NCBI RefSeq assembly: GCF_015207255.1
Contig: NZ_JADEXG010000002.1
Coordinates: forward strand, 1-64,000
Direction: 5' to 3'
Source: Vasconcelosia minhoensis LEGE 07310
Lineage (GTDB): Bacteria > Cyanobacteriota > Cyanobacteriia > Phormidesmidales > Phormidesmidaceae
Length of the DNA stretch: 64,000 nucleotides
Below the pieces are notes generated by a model, which was not told the origin of the DNA, did not search any database, and saw nothing but the letters and a program-made list of their open reading frames with translations. Made by a program: the position numbers and the translations under genes. This document shows, in pieces, positions 26,033 to 35,145 of the stretch; position 1 is the first letter of the stretch; each line of letters begins with the position of its first letter.

Positions 26033-26347
26033 TTGGCACGAAGACGTAAACGTAAGAGCCGCCGTCGCTTGGAGGGACGCCGCATCCTTGAAGCCGTTCC
26101 CCAGTACAGTATTGAAAGCGGCGATGAAAAACCGGTCACGGCCGCTCGCAATTACATTCATTCTGAGGGAATCCATCCGCCGGCCTTGCTGCTAGTCAAA
26201 CGTAACGAGCATACCACCGACCGCTATTTTTGGGCCGAAAAGGGTCTGTTTGGCGCTCAGTATGTGGAAGAAAATCACTTTCTTTTTCCAAGTTTACGAG
26301 TCCTCTTAGGCGAAGAAGAAGTCGCTGCGGTTGGAGCAAGCAGATAG
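26033..26347 (+). CDS. DUF3155 family protein
   Basis: A 104-residue protein conserved across cyanobacteria, recognised from its very basic N-terminus (MARRRKRKSRRRLEGRRIL), the PVTAARNYIHSEGIHPPALL segment and TTDRYFWAEKGLFGAQYVEE. Function is unknown; the N-terminus suggests nucleic-acid or ribosome contact. The start is TTG at 26033, fixed by a perfect AGGAGG at 26019-26024 eight bases upstream. Confidence 0.88.
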   Translation: MARRRKRKSRRRLEGRRILEAVPQYSIESGDEKPVTAARNYIHSEGIHPPALLLVKRNEHTTDRYFWAEKGLFGAQYVEENHFLFPSLRVLLGEEEVAAVGASR

Positions 26348-26407
26348 TGCTTTGGTACTAGTGCTTTAACACTCATATAGACAGACTAGCGACAGCCCAG
26401 CTACAGA

Positions 26408-26941
26408 CTAAGCTTGCTCGATGAGAGGCAGCTCGGCCTGTAGCTGGGCAATCTCATCTCGATGTCCTTTGACTTTTAGGGACGACTGAGCCGAGCTTAG
26501 ATCATCGGCTGGGCTGACCCGAAATGAAATTTCTTCAGGTCGTGCCGACCGACGCCAGTAAAAGAGGCCGGCTAGCGGCGACAGACCTAAGAGCCCCCAA
26601 AACAACCCCCTCCACTCGGAGAAAAGGGTTGATAGGACTAGGGCCAGGCAAAGCCAGCCGATTGCAGCCAATCCGGTCAGAAAGACGGCCAAGAAAAGGC
26701 TGGGCCGGACAAAGCCGACTAAAGTAACCGTCTCTCGCTCAGACGTTGCATCTGCTTTCAGGCGGTAGGCTCTAGATTGAAGATGATGTGCGACCGTTTG
26801 ATACAGATCGGACGGAGTCTGCTGCGAAGTGAACTGAGCGGTCTGAATCCGGTCTTTGGTTGAGGCCCGGATAAAAAAGATTAGCCCGACCGTCAGCAGT
26901 CCGGTGAGCAGCAATGTAGAAGAGAGGACAGGAGGAGCCAC
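26408..26941 (-). CDS. Cofactor assembly of complex C subunit B (CCB2/CCB4-like)
   Basis: A 177-residue membrane protein resembling the family that helps attach heme c(i) to cytochrome b6 in the b6f complex. It has an N-terminal segment (LSSTLLLTGLLTVGLIFFIRAST), two further hydrophobic segments at about 78-100 and 108-128, and a soluble C-terminal tail. The phrase RIQTAQFTSQQTPSDLYQTV is typical of the cyanobacterial members. Confidence rests on remembered similarity rather than catalytic residues. Confidence 0.7.
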   Translation of the reverse strand: MAPPVLSSTLLLTGLLTVGLIFFIRASTKDRIQTAQFTSQQTPSDLYQTVAHHLQSRAYRLKADATSERETVTLVGFVRPSLFLAVFLTGLAAIGWLCLALVLSTLFSEWRGLFWGLLGLSPLAGLFYWRRSARPEEISFRVSPADDLSSAQSSLKVKGHRDEIAQLQAELPLIEQA

Positions 26942-27142
26942 GGCAGGTAGGGTAAGGTCAGAAAGGCAGCACGAAGAATCCGGCTACCGACAAACCAATT
27001 TTACCCCGGTCATGCTGTTTCCGGCCCCGCTTTAGACTTGCTCTGAACCTAGTCATCCAGTATCAGTTCTAATCTTCTGCAGCCATGCAGATACCGGCCA
27101 GGTGACAGTCGGCAGCAGCCCCAGCAGTCAAAAGGGCAGCGG

Positions 27143-27523
27143 TCAAGAGGACAGCATCCGCCTAGATTGGGGTTGAGAGGCTAGCTGACCGAGCATATAG
27201 CTTTGCCAAAGCGCCGATAGCTCTCGCGCTTTTGTCTGCCAGTCAGGACGTAGGCGATACATTCGCCGCGGGCGACCTCGGCCTTCGACCTTTTTCCAAT
27301 AGCCCATGGTCGCGCCCTGATGCTCCAGAAACTTTAAGGCGCTGTACAAAACCGTATCCGACAGTCGGTAGTCAGGATAGTCTTGCTCAATCGCCTGAAT
27401 TAGCTCAGTGCCATAGGAGTCACGTCGCACCAGCACCGAAAGTACATAGCAAACCGCAAGCTCTTTATTGAGATAGATCGGCGGCGGATCTTCAAAGAAT
27501 TGATAAATATCTTCGAACTTCAT
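27143..27523 (-). CDS. PadR-family transcriptional regulator
   Basis: A 126-residue protein with a PadR winged helix: NKELAVCYVLSVLVRRDSYGTELIQAIEQDYPDYRLSDTVLYSALKFLEHQG, then a wing KKVEGRGRPRRMYRL. It belongs to the short class with little C-terminal domain. The N-terminal MKFEDIYQFFEDPPPIYL is specific to a cyanobacterial group. A symmetric GGTTTACTAAACC lies 21 bp upstream and could be an autoregulatory site. Confidence 0.88.
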   Translation of the reverse strand: MKFEDIYQFFEDPPPIYLNKELAVCYVLSVLVRRDSYGTELIQAIEQDYPDYRLSDTVLYSALKFLEHQGATMGYWKKVEGRGRPRRMYRLRPDWQTKARELSALWQSYMLGQLASQPQSRRMLSS

Positions 27524-27544
27524 AAAAGGGCTCCGTAGCGTATT

Positions 27545-27557
27545 GGTTTACTAAACC
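27545..27557. promoter_or_regulatory. Palindrome GGTTTACTAAACC upstream of padR
   Basis: Two perfect 6-bp arms flank a central C, 21 bp before the PadR start. AACCGGTT follows at 27562-27569. A candidate operator for the PadR protein itself. Confidence 0.4.
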
Positions 27558-27930
27558 TGCCAACCGGTTGCTAAGAACATGAGAAACCAATTGCGACATC
27601 TAAATATATTGAGTTAGAAGCGATGGGGTCATTAACGCTGAGCATTGCCAGAAGCCTAGTTAAACCTTTTAGGAAACCCTATAGTTCTGCTAAAACTTGC
27701 TGTCGGGCTACATAAGCCATTAATGCTCCAATCCAATTGGCCTTACAGGCTAAGTTTCCGCAGCTATCAAAAATTCACAAATGTTCTTGATTAAGCTAAC
27801 AAATAAATAGCGACCAAATTTATTCTAAACACTCCGCATTAGATTGGTTTAGTTTTTTTAGATTTAGTAACTATCCGAAAACCTTTTGTTGAACTTCTTA
27901 ATCTTAGGCCTCTTTTAGTTCGACGTCGCT
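27558..27930. other. AT-rich intergenic region, no gene seen
   Basis: About 370 bp lie between the start of padR and the end of the DUF3084 gene. Several GGTTTA/TAAACC half-sites recur (for example near 27660-27680 and 27845). I see no ORF with coding character and no recognisable RNA. Confidence 0.4.
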
Positions 27931-27946
27931 GGCTATGCGCATAGCC
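27931..27946. terminator. 16-bp palindrome at the DUF3084 stop codon
   Basis: GGCTATGC is followed by its complement GCATAGCC, touching the stop codon of the DUF3084 gene. It is a possible stem for termination on the minus strand, but no T tract follows. Confidence 0.4.
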
Positions 27947-29406
27947 TAATCGTCCTGGCTCTGACGCGGCTGAATCAGCTCGTCTAACGAGGGGTTGGTC
28001 CTGGTGTCTGTCCCAAATAGAACCTGGCCGTCCTGGACCGCGATTAGCTCCAGGTTGATCGGGCCGGTTGTAAACACGGGCTGAGCCGCGATCGCTTGAA
28101 TCTCTAACGCTTCACCAGAATTCTGAACCCGTTCTAGAAACTGGATTACAGGTTCGGTAAGGCCGCCTGCTACCAGCGGATCGGCAATGATCACCCCGGC
28201 TCGCCGAGCCTGAAACTGAGCCGTTGCGATCAGCAGCCGGAAACGCTCAATCAGCTGTTCATTTGTGGGGGAAGAGTCGAGCTGTACGCCAGCCAGCCGT
28301 TCACCTGGCCGGAACAGGACCTGATTCACGGCCGCCTCAATACTGACTTGAATGCAGGGCGGGTCTTCTATGAGTTGAACGCAAGGTTCGCCGACCACAT
28401 AGTTGCCGGTCGAGGCGACTCGAATCACGTAATTCTGGCCATCCTGAATCCGCTCCACAACGCGCTCGACCGCTTCTGGGTCAACCCGCAGCGCCCGCTT
28501 CGTCACTTCAGAGGTACCCGGCAGAATCGTTTGAATCGCTACCCGATTGGCCTCACCCAGCGCCTGATCGACGGCCTGACGAGCCTCTTCCTCGGATGTG
28601 GGACTGGCCAATCGCAGCCACAGCGTCTGGTTGCGGCTGAGGGCGACATTGCCCTGGCGGAGGCTCTCAAATTCATCCTCTAGCCGCGTAATTTCCTGAG
28701 TTAAAAACGTCTGCTGGGTTTGGAGCCGGCTGAGTCGGTCTTCCCGTTCGGCGATTTCGAGATCGCGCTCTAACAGTTCCTGATTGAGCTGTGCTAGCTC
28801 TTGAGAGCGCTCCGTCAGCTCCTGGTTGCGCCGCTCAATCTGCCGGTCTCGTTCGGCAATCTGGGCCCTGATCTGGTTTTGGCGCTCGATCAGCGCCTGC
28901 CGTTCAGACCGCAGACCGCCAATTTCAGAGCGCAGGTTTTCGGCCTGCTGAGAAACGCCTGCGAGCTGCTGCTGGGTATTTTGCAATCGGGCCGTCGTTT
29001 CCTCTTCCCGCCCCACCGCAACCCGCAGCGATTCGTTGGTCTCCCGCAGTCGCGCCTGGGCCTCTTGCTGACGTTCAGTAGCGCTTTCTAGCTCGGTCTC
29101 AATCTCAGCCTTGGTCGCCTGAGCCTCGGTCAAATCGTCTCGGGCCTGAGCCAGATCCTCCTGAATATCGTCGAGCTCGAACAGGCCTTTACGCAGTTCG
29201 CTACTAACGCCTAGCAGCAGCGCCAATGTCGAAGCTGATACGACGCTACCGGTAAATACACTGACTAAGGTCGCCGTCTGGCGGGGACGAAGATTGAACA
29301 GGGTGAGCCGGGCCTTGCCCACTCGCATACCAATGCGATCGCCGACGGTCGCGATCACACCTCCCAACAGGAGGACTGCCACAATCAAAATGTATCCAGT
29401 CGGCAT
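27946..29406 (-). CDS. DUF3084 family coiled-coil membrane protein
   Basis: A 486-residue protein with an N-terminal transmembrane segment (about 4-22), a second hydrophobic stretch (about 48-66, VSVFTGSVVSASTLALLLG), a long coiled coil (about 75-255, rich in E, R, Q and L heptads) and a globular C-terminal domain. DUF3084 proteins are conserved in cyanobacteria and of unknown function; the architecture suggests an envelope or division-associated scaffold. It is followed downstream of ntcA on the same strand, 48 bp away. Confidence 0.9.
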   Translation of the reverse strand: MPTGYILIVAVLLLGGVIATVGDRIGMRVGKARLTLFNLRPRQTATLVSVFTGSVVSASTLALLLGVSSELRKGLFELDDIQEDLAQARDDLTEAQATKAEIETELESATERQQEAQARLRETNESLRVAVGREEETTARLQNTQQQLAGVSQQAENLRSEIGGLRSERQALIERQNQIRAQIAERDRQIERRNQELTERSQELAQLNQELLERDLEIAEREDRLSRLQTQQTFLTQEITRLEDEFESLRQGNVALSRNQTLWLRLASPTSEEEARQAVDQALGEANRVAIQTILPGTSEVTKRALRVDPEAVERVVERIQDGQNYVIRVASTGNYVVGEPCVQLIEDPPCIQVSIEAAVNQVLFRPGERLAGVQLDSSPTNEQLIERFRLLIATAQFQARRAGVIIADPLVAGGLTEPVIQFLERVQNSGEALEIQAIAAQPVFTTGPINLELIAVQDGQVLFGTDTRTNPSLDELIQPRQSQDD

Positions 29407-29454
29407 CAGCAGCTAAACGCAGTTTAGTTTCAAGGTTACTGCACGCTGCCAGGA

Positions 29455-30126
29455 TTAGGTGAACTGCTGGCTCAGGCTGACCGGGTTGTGAACCGTGATT
29501 TTTTTCTTGTGGATTGAAATCATACCGTCCTGGCGCAGGTCGCCGAGCAGCCGGGTGACGGTGACGCGGGTCGAACCGATCGCTTCGGCGATCGCCTGGT
29601 GCGACAGCTTTAGGTCTACGGTGATGCCGTTCTGACCGGGCACGCCAAAGTCGCGGCAGAGAATAAGCAAAAAGCTGACCAGACGAGAGCCCATGTCCCG
29701 ATGGGCCAGCGTCTCGATCATCATTTCGGTTTGCAGAATCCGCGATGACAGCCCCCGCAGCATCAGCATCGAAAGGTCGGGACTTTCTTCCAGCGCCTGT
29801 TCGACCTGATCGATCGGTACCGACAGCAGCTCTACCGGCGTAAAGGCAACGGCGTGGTAGAACCGGTCAGAGCGATGACCCGTAATCAACGAGAGGACGC
29901 CAAAAACGCTATTTTCCCGCAGCAGCGCTACGGTAATTTCTTCGCCCGCCTCATAGACACGAGATAGCTTGACGGCACCCTTGAGCAAAAAGTAAACCCG
30001 TTCCGCCGGATCTCCGGGGAAAAATATTGTTTTACCGCGATCGTAGGCTTCGACCACGGGCGGAAACGACCCTCCCGACAGGGTCCGAAACATTGTTGCT
30101 AGCGGCTTGTCCTGTGTGACTACCAT
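29455..30126 (-). CDS. ntcA: Global nitrogen regulator NtcA
   Basis: A CRP-family activator and repressor that responds to 2-oxoglutarate and PipX. The 223-residue protein has the cyclic-nucleotide-binding-like domain ([35 protein letters not shown], about 35-69), the dimer helix, and a C-terminal helix-turn-helix [25 protein letters not shown] (about 173-197), nearly invariant in cyanobacteria. I could not identify an unambiguous GTA-N8-TAC autoregulatory site upstream (30127-30310). Confidence 0.98.
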   Translation of the reverse strand: MVVTQDKPLATMFRTLSGGSFPPVVEAYDRGKTIFFPGDPAERVYFLLKGAVKLSRVYEAGEEITVALLRENSVFGVLSLITGHRSDRFYHAVAFTPVELLSVPIDQVEQALEESPDLSMLMLRGLSSRILQTEMMIETLAHRDMGSRLVSFLLILCRDFGVPGQNGITVDLKLSHQAIAEAIGSTRVTVTRLLGDLRQDGMISIHKKKITVHNPVSLSQQFT

Positions 30127-30310
30127 ACAGAGGGCTCAGAATTTGTGGTAAGCAAAAAATTGTGCAATTATGATGAGCGCTTGACTTTAAATCAATAAAC
30201 CCGACTTGGCACGCTTTTTTTGTGTCCTCAGTTACATAATATGCTGAAAGCTGGGAAGGCGCTATTTTACTCATCGGATTGACTCATCTGGGGCCAGATA
30301 ATCTAAACCT

Positions 30311-31087
30311 ATGCTAGACCTGACTGGGAAACACGCTTTAGTCACCGGTATCGCCAATAATCGCTCCATTGCCTGGGGCATCGCTCAGCAGCTGCACGCT
30401 GCCGGAGCCGATATCGGCGTCACCTACCTGCCCGACCAGCGGGGGCGGATGGAGAAGAAGGTGCGCGAGCTGACGGAGCCGCTGAGTCCCAGCCTATTCC
30501 TGCCCTGCAATGTGCAGGACGAGGGGCAGGTCAGAGCTACGTTTGCCGCTGTGCAAGAGAAGTGGGGACGGCTCGATGTTCTGATTCACTGCCTGGCCTT
30601 TGCCAAGCGCGACGACCTCACCGGCGACTTTAGCGAGACCTCCCGCGACGGCTTTCAGACCGCCCTCGACATCAGCGCTTATTCCTTAGTGCGGCTCGCT
30701 CAGGCGGCCAAATCCCTGATGACAGAAGGCGGCAGCATGATCACGCTGACCTACCTGGGCGGGGCACGGGTAGTTCCCAACTACAACGTCATGGGCATTG
30801 CCAAAGCGGCCCTGGAGATGAACGTCCGCTATCTGGCCGCCGAGCTAGGGCCGCAGAAGATTCGCGTCAACGGCATCTCCGCTGGCCCGATCCGCACCCT
30901 GGCTTCTTCAGCCGTCGGCGGTATTTTAGATATGATCCATCACGTTGAGGAAGTTGCGCCGCTGCGGCGCACGGTCACTCAGGTCGAGGTCGGCAATGCC
31001 GCTGCTTTCTTAGCCAGCGACCTGGCTAGCGGCATTACCGGCCAGATCCTATACGTCGATGCGGGCTACGAAATTATGGGGATGTAG
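30311..31087 (+). CDS. fabI: Enoyl-ACP reductase (NADH)
   Basis: Catalyses the last step of each fatty acid elongation cycle. The 258-residue SDR protein has the FabI form of the nucleotide motif (VTGIANNRSIAWGIAQQL, about 11-28), the catalytic TYLGG and YNVMGIAKAALE (Tyr-x6-Lys, about 157-164), and GPIRTLASSAVGG. It is transcribed divergently from ntcA across 184 bp. Confidence 0.98.
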   Translation: MLDLTGKHALVTGIANNRSIAWGIAQQLHAAGADIGVTYLPDQRGRMEKKVRELTEPLSPSLFLPCNVQDEGQVRATFAAVQEKWGRLDVLIHCLAFAKRDDLTGDFSETSRDGFQTALDISAYSLVRLAQAAKSLMTEGGSMITLTYLGGARVVPNYNVMGIAKAALEMNVRYLAAELGPQKIRVNGISAGPIRTLASSAVGGILDMIHHVEEVAPLRRTVTQVEVGNAAAFLASDLASGITGQILYVDAGYEIMGM

Positions 31088-31099
31088 GACCCAACGGGC

Positions 31100-32743
31100 T
31101 CAGTCAGTGAACGCTAGGTCTACCGGTTTGCTAGCCGATGCAGTGCCGAATAGCGATCGCAGTGCCAAAGCCTGAGCCATCCCGTCCTGCCCATAGGTAA
31201 AAATGCCCGGCAGATCGGCTGGGATCATTGGCTGGAAGCGCTCCCAGACATAGGGGCTACCGTAGAGCACCAGTGCGGCCAAGCAGTCCAGCGCTAGCAA
31301 AATCTGCAAATAGTCCTGCGCCAGCTGGGTTAGCTGGGCGCTGCTGCGGAAAGGGTTGCCCCGGATAAACAGCTGTAGCAGCGTCGGCTGGGGATTGTCT
31401 TTGAGCAGTTTAGGCTCGGCCCAGTGCGGGTCTATCGGCCTGAGCTGGTAGCGATGCTGGGCGGGCAAAATGACGGCGGGCGCAGTCCGGACCAGCGCGG
31501 GGTTGTTCAGCATGTCATCGACAAGAATGAGATTGTGTCCGCCCGAACGGGCCGCTAGCGGCAAATTTTGCAGCCGCATCGAACTTTGAGTCAAATCTGC
31601 GGCAGCGGCACGGGCCGGAGCAGTCGCCAACTGGGTGAGCCGAACCGGCGGCGGCTCAATCTGCTCCCAGGCATGGCAGGTCTCGCCCTGGGGCAGCCGA
31701 ACGGTAGAAGTTTTGAGCTTGGCTCGCCAGATGCGCTCAACGGCAGCGCGAACCTGCTCGGCGGCGATGCGACCGACCTGTACCGCTTCACAGACTGCCG
31801 CGATCGCACCTTCCACATCGGCGGGCATGAGCAAAATATCGGCTCCGGCTTCAACTGCCAGCACGGCGGCTTCGGAGGGGCCATAGTGCTGGGTGATGCT
31901 GCCCATCACCAGGGCATCGGTGACAATCAGGCCGTCAAAGCCCAGGTCGTGCCGCAGTAGGCCGGTCAAAATCGGTTTGGACAGGGTCGCGGGCCGCTGC
32001 GGATCGATGGCGGGCAGCCGCAGATGAGCCGTCATCACACTGTCAACCCCAGCCGCGATCGCGCCCACAAACGGCGCCAGCTCAATTTGCCTGAGCCGCT
32101 CATAGTCGTGGTTCAGCACGGGCAGGCTGAGGTGAGAATCGACCGCCGTATCGCCATGGCCAGGAAAATGCTTGGCTGTGGTGAGCACCGGGAAGTCCTG
32201 TGCTCCCCGAATAAAGGCCTGAATCAGCGGCGTCACCAGCTCCGGCGACTGGCCAAAGGCGCGGACATTAATCACCGGATTGGCCGAGTTATTATTGACA
32301 TCGACGACCGGCGCCAGCAGCCAGTTGAGGCCAATCGCGGCGGCTTCCTGCGCGGTATAGCGACCCATCTGTTCGGCCGCGGCGATGCCTTCAGCCCAAT
32401 CGCGCCGGGTCAGCTCACCCAGGGCCAGCGGCGGCGGAAACCGAGTAGCGCCGCTAAAGCGCTGGCCGACACCTTCTTCGATATCTGCCGCAATCAGTAG
32501 GGGATATTTGGCTAGGGACTGGAGCTGCTGCGATCGCAGACCCACCTCCGCCGCACTGCCGCCAAGTAGGATGACGCCGCCTATGCCCAGATCGCCTAGA
32601 CAGCGCTCCAGGGTAGATTGGGTCGCTTCCCACTGGGGATATTCAATCTCGTGGTCGAACAGATGGCCGGTCGTCCGGGCGACTACCATTTGGGCCACCT
32701 GTTCAGAGAGCGATAGCTGATCTGGGCTGGGGAGCAGCGACAT
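31100..32743 (-). CDS. Glycoside hydrolase family 3 (NagZ-like beta-N-acetylhexosaminidase)
   Basis: The N-terminal TIM barrel contains AKHFPGHGDTAVDSHLSLP (the NagZ His/Asp loop, about 190-208) and GLIVTDALVMGSI, whose Asp is the nucleophile (about 274). This is the signature of peptidoglycan-recycling hexosaminidases. At 547 residues it is longer than E. coli NagZ (about 340), with an extra C-terminal domain (about 350-547). It follows rbfA after 10 bp and is probably co-transcribed. Confidence 0.9.
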   Translation of the reverse strand: MSLLPSPDQLSLSEQVAQMVVARTTGHLFDHEIEYPQWEATQSTLERCLGDLGIGGVILLGGSAAEVGLRSQQLQSLAKYPLLIAADIEEGVGQRFSGATRFPPPLALGELTRRDWAEGIAAAEQMGRYTAQEAAAIGLNWLLAPVVDVNNNSANPVINVRAFGQSPELVTPLIQAFIRGAQDFPVLTTAKHFPGHGDTAVDSHLSLPVLNHDYERLRQIELAPFVGAIAAGVDSVMTAHLRLPAIDPQRPATLSKPILTGLLRHDLGFDGLIVTDALVMGSITQHYGPSEAAVLAVEAGADILLMPADVEGAIAAVCEAVQVGRIAAEQVRAAVERIWRAKLKTSTVRLPQGETCHAWEQIEPPPVRLTQLATAPARAAAADLTQSSMRLQNLPLAARSGGHNLILVDDMLNNPALVRTAPAVILPAQHRYQLRPIDPHWAEPKLLKDNPQPTLLQLFIRGNPFRSSAQLTQLAQDYLQILLALDCLAALVLYGSPYVWERFQPMIPADLPGIFTYGQDGMAQALALRSLFGTASASKPVDLAFTD

Positions 32744-32753
32744 GTTCTAACCG

Positions 32754-33194
32754 CTAGCGCCCAGACTCAAATTCAGATTCAAGCTCGGACTCCGGCCCAG
32801 CTTGTTCTGATTCAGACGACTCAGTTCTCTCATCGTCCTGACGCTCCTGACTGAGCTGATTGATCAGCGACAGCACCCGGCTGCCGCGCTCGAAGGAGCG
32901 GTCTTCGCGGAAGCTTACCTCCGGCGTCCGGCGCAGCCGCATGCGCTGCCCCAGCTCGCTGCGGACATAGCCGGTAGCGGCAGCGAGCCCGGCCATGGTC
33001 TCAGCTCGGGCCTCCTCAGTGCCGTAGATGCTGACAAAAATTTTGGCATGTTGCAGATCGCCCGAAACGTCAACATCGGTGACGCTGACCATGCCAGCCC
33101 CGACCCGGTCGTCCTTGATCCCGTGGAGCAGCATCTGGCTAACTTCGCGCTTGACCATTGCCGATACCCGGGCGACTCTTCGATTGGTTGCCAT
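32754..33194 (-). CDS. rbfA: 30S ribosome-binding factor RbfA
   Basis: An RNA-binding factor for 16S rRNA 5' end maturation and cold adaptation. The KH-like core reads [50 protein letters not shown], then [21 protein letters not shown]. The C-terminal 35 residues are Glu/Ser-rich and low complexity ([20 protein letters not shown]), a common variable tail. It lies between DUF751 and GH3 genes on the same strand. Confidence 0.96.
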   Translation of the reverse strand: MATNRRVARVSAMVKREVSQMLLHGIKDDRVGAGMVSVTDVDVSGDLQHAKIFVSIYGTEEARAETMAGLAAATGYVRSELGQRMRLRRTPEVSFREDRSFERGSRVLSLINQLSQERQDDERTESSESEQAGPESELESEFESGR

Positions 33195-33273
33195 AGCTGA
33201 CCTCTATTAAACGTGCAAATAAATGTGGAAAGCGCTGAATGCGCTAGATTTGAGTTGGCCAAGTCAAACCGGG

Positions 33274-33477
33274 TCAGCTCCCGGCTAGTCCCAGCATCGC
33301 CCGCAGGGTAAAGCTGATAAACAAGAACCCGGCTATTACTGCGCCAACCAGAGCGATCGCGGTCGAGGGGCGCTTCAGCAGCGGCAGCAGCGGCTCAACT
33401 ACGCCATATAAAATGCCGAGGGTAAAGCTGATTAGGTAGCGGGGGTAGCGCGAAACGTTGTCGAAAAATTCTTGCAT
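33274..33477 (-). CDS. DUF751 family small membrane protein
   Basis: A 67-residue protein from MQEFFDNVSRYPRYLISFTLG, with two transmembrane segments. This is the DUF751 family, present in cyanobacteria and some plastids, function unknown. The ATG at 33477 gives the family N-terminus; the longer frame (33498) adds MPSALPT. It precedes rbfA by 79 bp. Confidence 0.88.
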   Translation of the reverse strand: MQEFFDNVSRYPRYLISFTLGILYGVVEPLLPLLKRPSTAIALVGAVIAGFLFISFTLRAMLGLAGS

Positions 33478-33583
33478 AGTGGGCAGGGCCGAAGGCACGG
33501 CGAACAGATCGCAAAAGCTTGATTCAAGCTCCCCTCATCTTATCGCAGGCCCTCCTCAATCGAGTCTTACTGGCACTACCGAA

Positions 33584-34456
33584 ATGACGCCCCCTTCTAC
33601 TCTCAGTCCCCGCCCCTTTCTCAAATGGGCTGGGGGCAAGGCCAAACTGATCGCGCAGTATGCGGACTTTATTCCCCAAGAGTTCGTCACCTACCATGAG
33701 CCTTTTCTGGGCGGCGGCGCGCTATTTTTTTACCTGGCTCCCCGGCTGAAGTCTGCCTATCTTAGCGATCTCAATCCCGAGCTGGTGAATGTCTATCGGT
33801 GCGTGCGCGATCAGGTTGATGCGGTCTTAGATTGCTTAGCTGTCCATCAGCAGCGGCACCGTCCGGACTATTACTACGCCATGCGAGCGCAAACCGATCT
33901 AGCGCCGGCGCCCCGAGCCGCACGTTTGCTCTATTTAAATAGAACCTGCTACAACGGGCTCTACCGAGAAAATTCCAAAGGCCAGTTCAATGTTCCCATG
34001 GGCCGCTATAAAAATCCGAAAATCTGCAATCCGCCGCTGCTCAAGGCCGCTTCCCAAGCCTTGCAAATTGCTGAGATCGACGTGCGCCCCTTTACCAGAG
34101 TTTTAAACGATGCCCACAGCCGTCGGGATTTTGTCTATTTCGATCCGCCCTATTACCCCATCAGCCCCACCAGTAGCTTTACTGCCTACAGCCGCTATCG
34201 GTTTGCCGCCGATCAGCAGCGTCAGCTTCAGCAGGTTTTCGCATCCCTGGCCCAGCGGCAGGTGCAAATGCTGCTGTCCAATTCGGACTGTGATTTTATC
34301 CGGCAGCTCTATGCCGATTTTTCGATTCAGTCGATTACCGCTGCCCGAGCGATCAACTCCCATGCTGACAGGCGCGGCAAAATCAGCGAGGTTTTGGTGG
34401 TGTTTCCTGAACCTGCTGCCAGTGGTAGAAATCCGGCTGGGCCTCTCCTTCAATGA
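33584..34456 (+). CDS. Dam-type DNA adenine-N6 methyltransferase
   Basis: A class alpha amino methyltransferase of about 290 residues. The SAM motif is PRPFLKWAGGKAKLI (about 9-23) with the PFLGGGALFFYL motif (about 40), and the catalytic motif is YFDPPYYP (about 185). It resembles the solitary GATC methylases of cyanobacteria; no restriction partner is adjacent. GATC lies inside the abundant HIP1 octamer. ATG at 33584 is chosen because the frame upstream to 33458 has no coding character. The 3' end overlaps the PPTase gene by 74 bp. Confidence 0.88.
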   Translation: MTPPSTLSPRPFLKWAGGKAKLIAQYADFIPQEFVTYHEPFLGGGALFFYLAPRLKSAYLSDLNPELVNVYRCVRDQVDAVLDCLAVHQQRHRPDYYYAMRAQTDLAPAPRAARLLYLNRTCYNGLYRENSKGQFNVPMGRYKNPKICNPPLLKAASQALQIAEIDVRPFTRVLNDAHSRRDFVYFDPPYYPISPTSSFTAYSRYRFAADQQRQLQQVFASLAQRQVQMLLSNSDCDFIRQLYADFSIQSITAARAINSHADRRGKISEVLVVFPEPAASGRNPAGPLLQ

Positions 34457-35072
34457 CTAGCGCCCCGACGTAGCCGGGGGGCAGATTCAAGAGCTGGAGC
34501 TGCCAGGCGGCGGACTGGGGCACCTGGAGCAGCCGCGGCGGCGATAGCTGCACTTCAACGGCTTGCATAGACTGGGTGAGCCCCAGGCCGATGGCTTTTA
34601 GGTAAGCTTCTTTGCAGGTCCAGTATTGGAGAAAGGCGCGATCGCGCTCCGCCCCCGCTAGCTGGGACTGCTCCCGCTCGGTCAAGCAGCGATCGCAGAG
34701 CCCCGCTAGCTGCTTGAGCGACCGCACCTGTTCCAGGTCAATTCCCACCCGACCGCGTTCCGCTAGCACGCAGACGGCCAGGTCCTGCGAATGGGATAGG
34801 TTGAACTGCCAGGAACTCGTTTTAGAATCGGCGCTTAGACTGGGTTTGCCGCAGGGGCCATATTCAAAGCATAGGCTCTCAGGCGGCCGCTGTAGACAGC
34901 GGCCTAGCAGCTGCCTCAGGCGACCCCGAGCTGCGATAAAGCGCCGCCGATCGGCCTCAAACCGAAACTGCTGCGACCGGATTCGCTCATCGTCGGCAAG
35001 AATCTGTAAATATGCTTGTAACTCATGGGAAGAAACGGTCAGCGGTATTTGCCAAACCTGGACAGCGCCCAT
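34383..35072 (-). CDS. 4'-phosphopantetheinyl transferase (Sfp/HetI type)
   Basis: Transfers phosphopantetheine from CoA to a carrier-protein serine. The 229-residue protein has the Sfp motifs FNLSHSQDLAVCVLA (about 88), VGIDLEQVR (about 107-115, metal-binding Asp) and FLQYWTCKEAYLKAIGLGL (about 147-165, catalytic Glu and Lys). It is divergent from a FAAL-ACAD-ACP operon, which makes the ACP at 38971 an obvious substrate; cyanobacteria usually have one such enzyme for all carriers. Confidence 0.93.
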   Translation of the reverse strand: MGAVQVWQIPLTVSSHELQAYLQILADDERIRSQQFRFEADRRRFIAARGRLRQLLGRCLQRPPESLCFEYGPCGKPSLSADSKTSSWQFNLSHSQDLAVCVLAERGRVGIDLEQVRSLKQLAGLCDRCLTEREQSQLAGAERDRAFLQYWTCKEAYLKAIGLGLTQSMQAVEVQLSPPRLLQVPQSAAWQLQLLNLPPGYVGALVIEGEAQPDFYHWQQVQETPPKPR

Positions 35073-35145
35073 TGCGTTCTCCTTTACCCTAGGGCTATCA
35101 TCCCTCAGAATCTACGCCCAGATTCCGTAGGCTAGATTCCGCAAG

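Noticed and set aside
25800-26176. Minus-strand ORFs in the Hik2-DUF3155 gap
   Set aside because: They are overlapping frames antisense to the strong DUF3155 ribosome binding site and gene, with no recognisable protein features.
30127-30310. NtcA autoregulatory site upstream of ntcA
   Set aside because: No GTA-N8-TAC was found. TGT-N10-ACA at 30221-30236 is only a loose variant.
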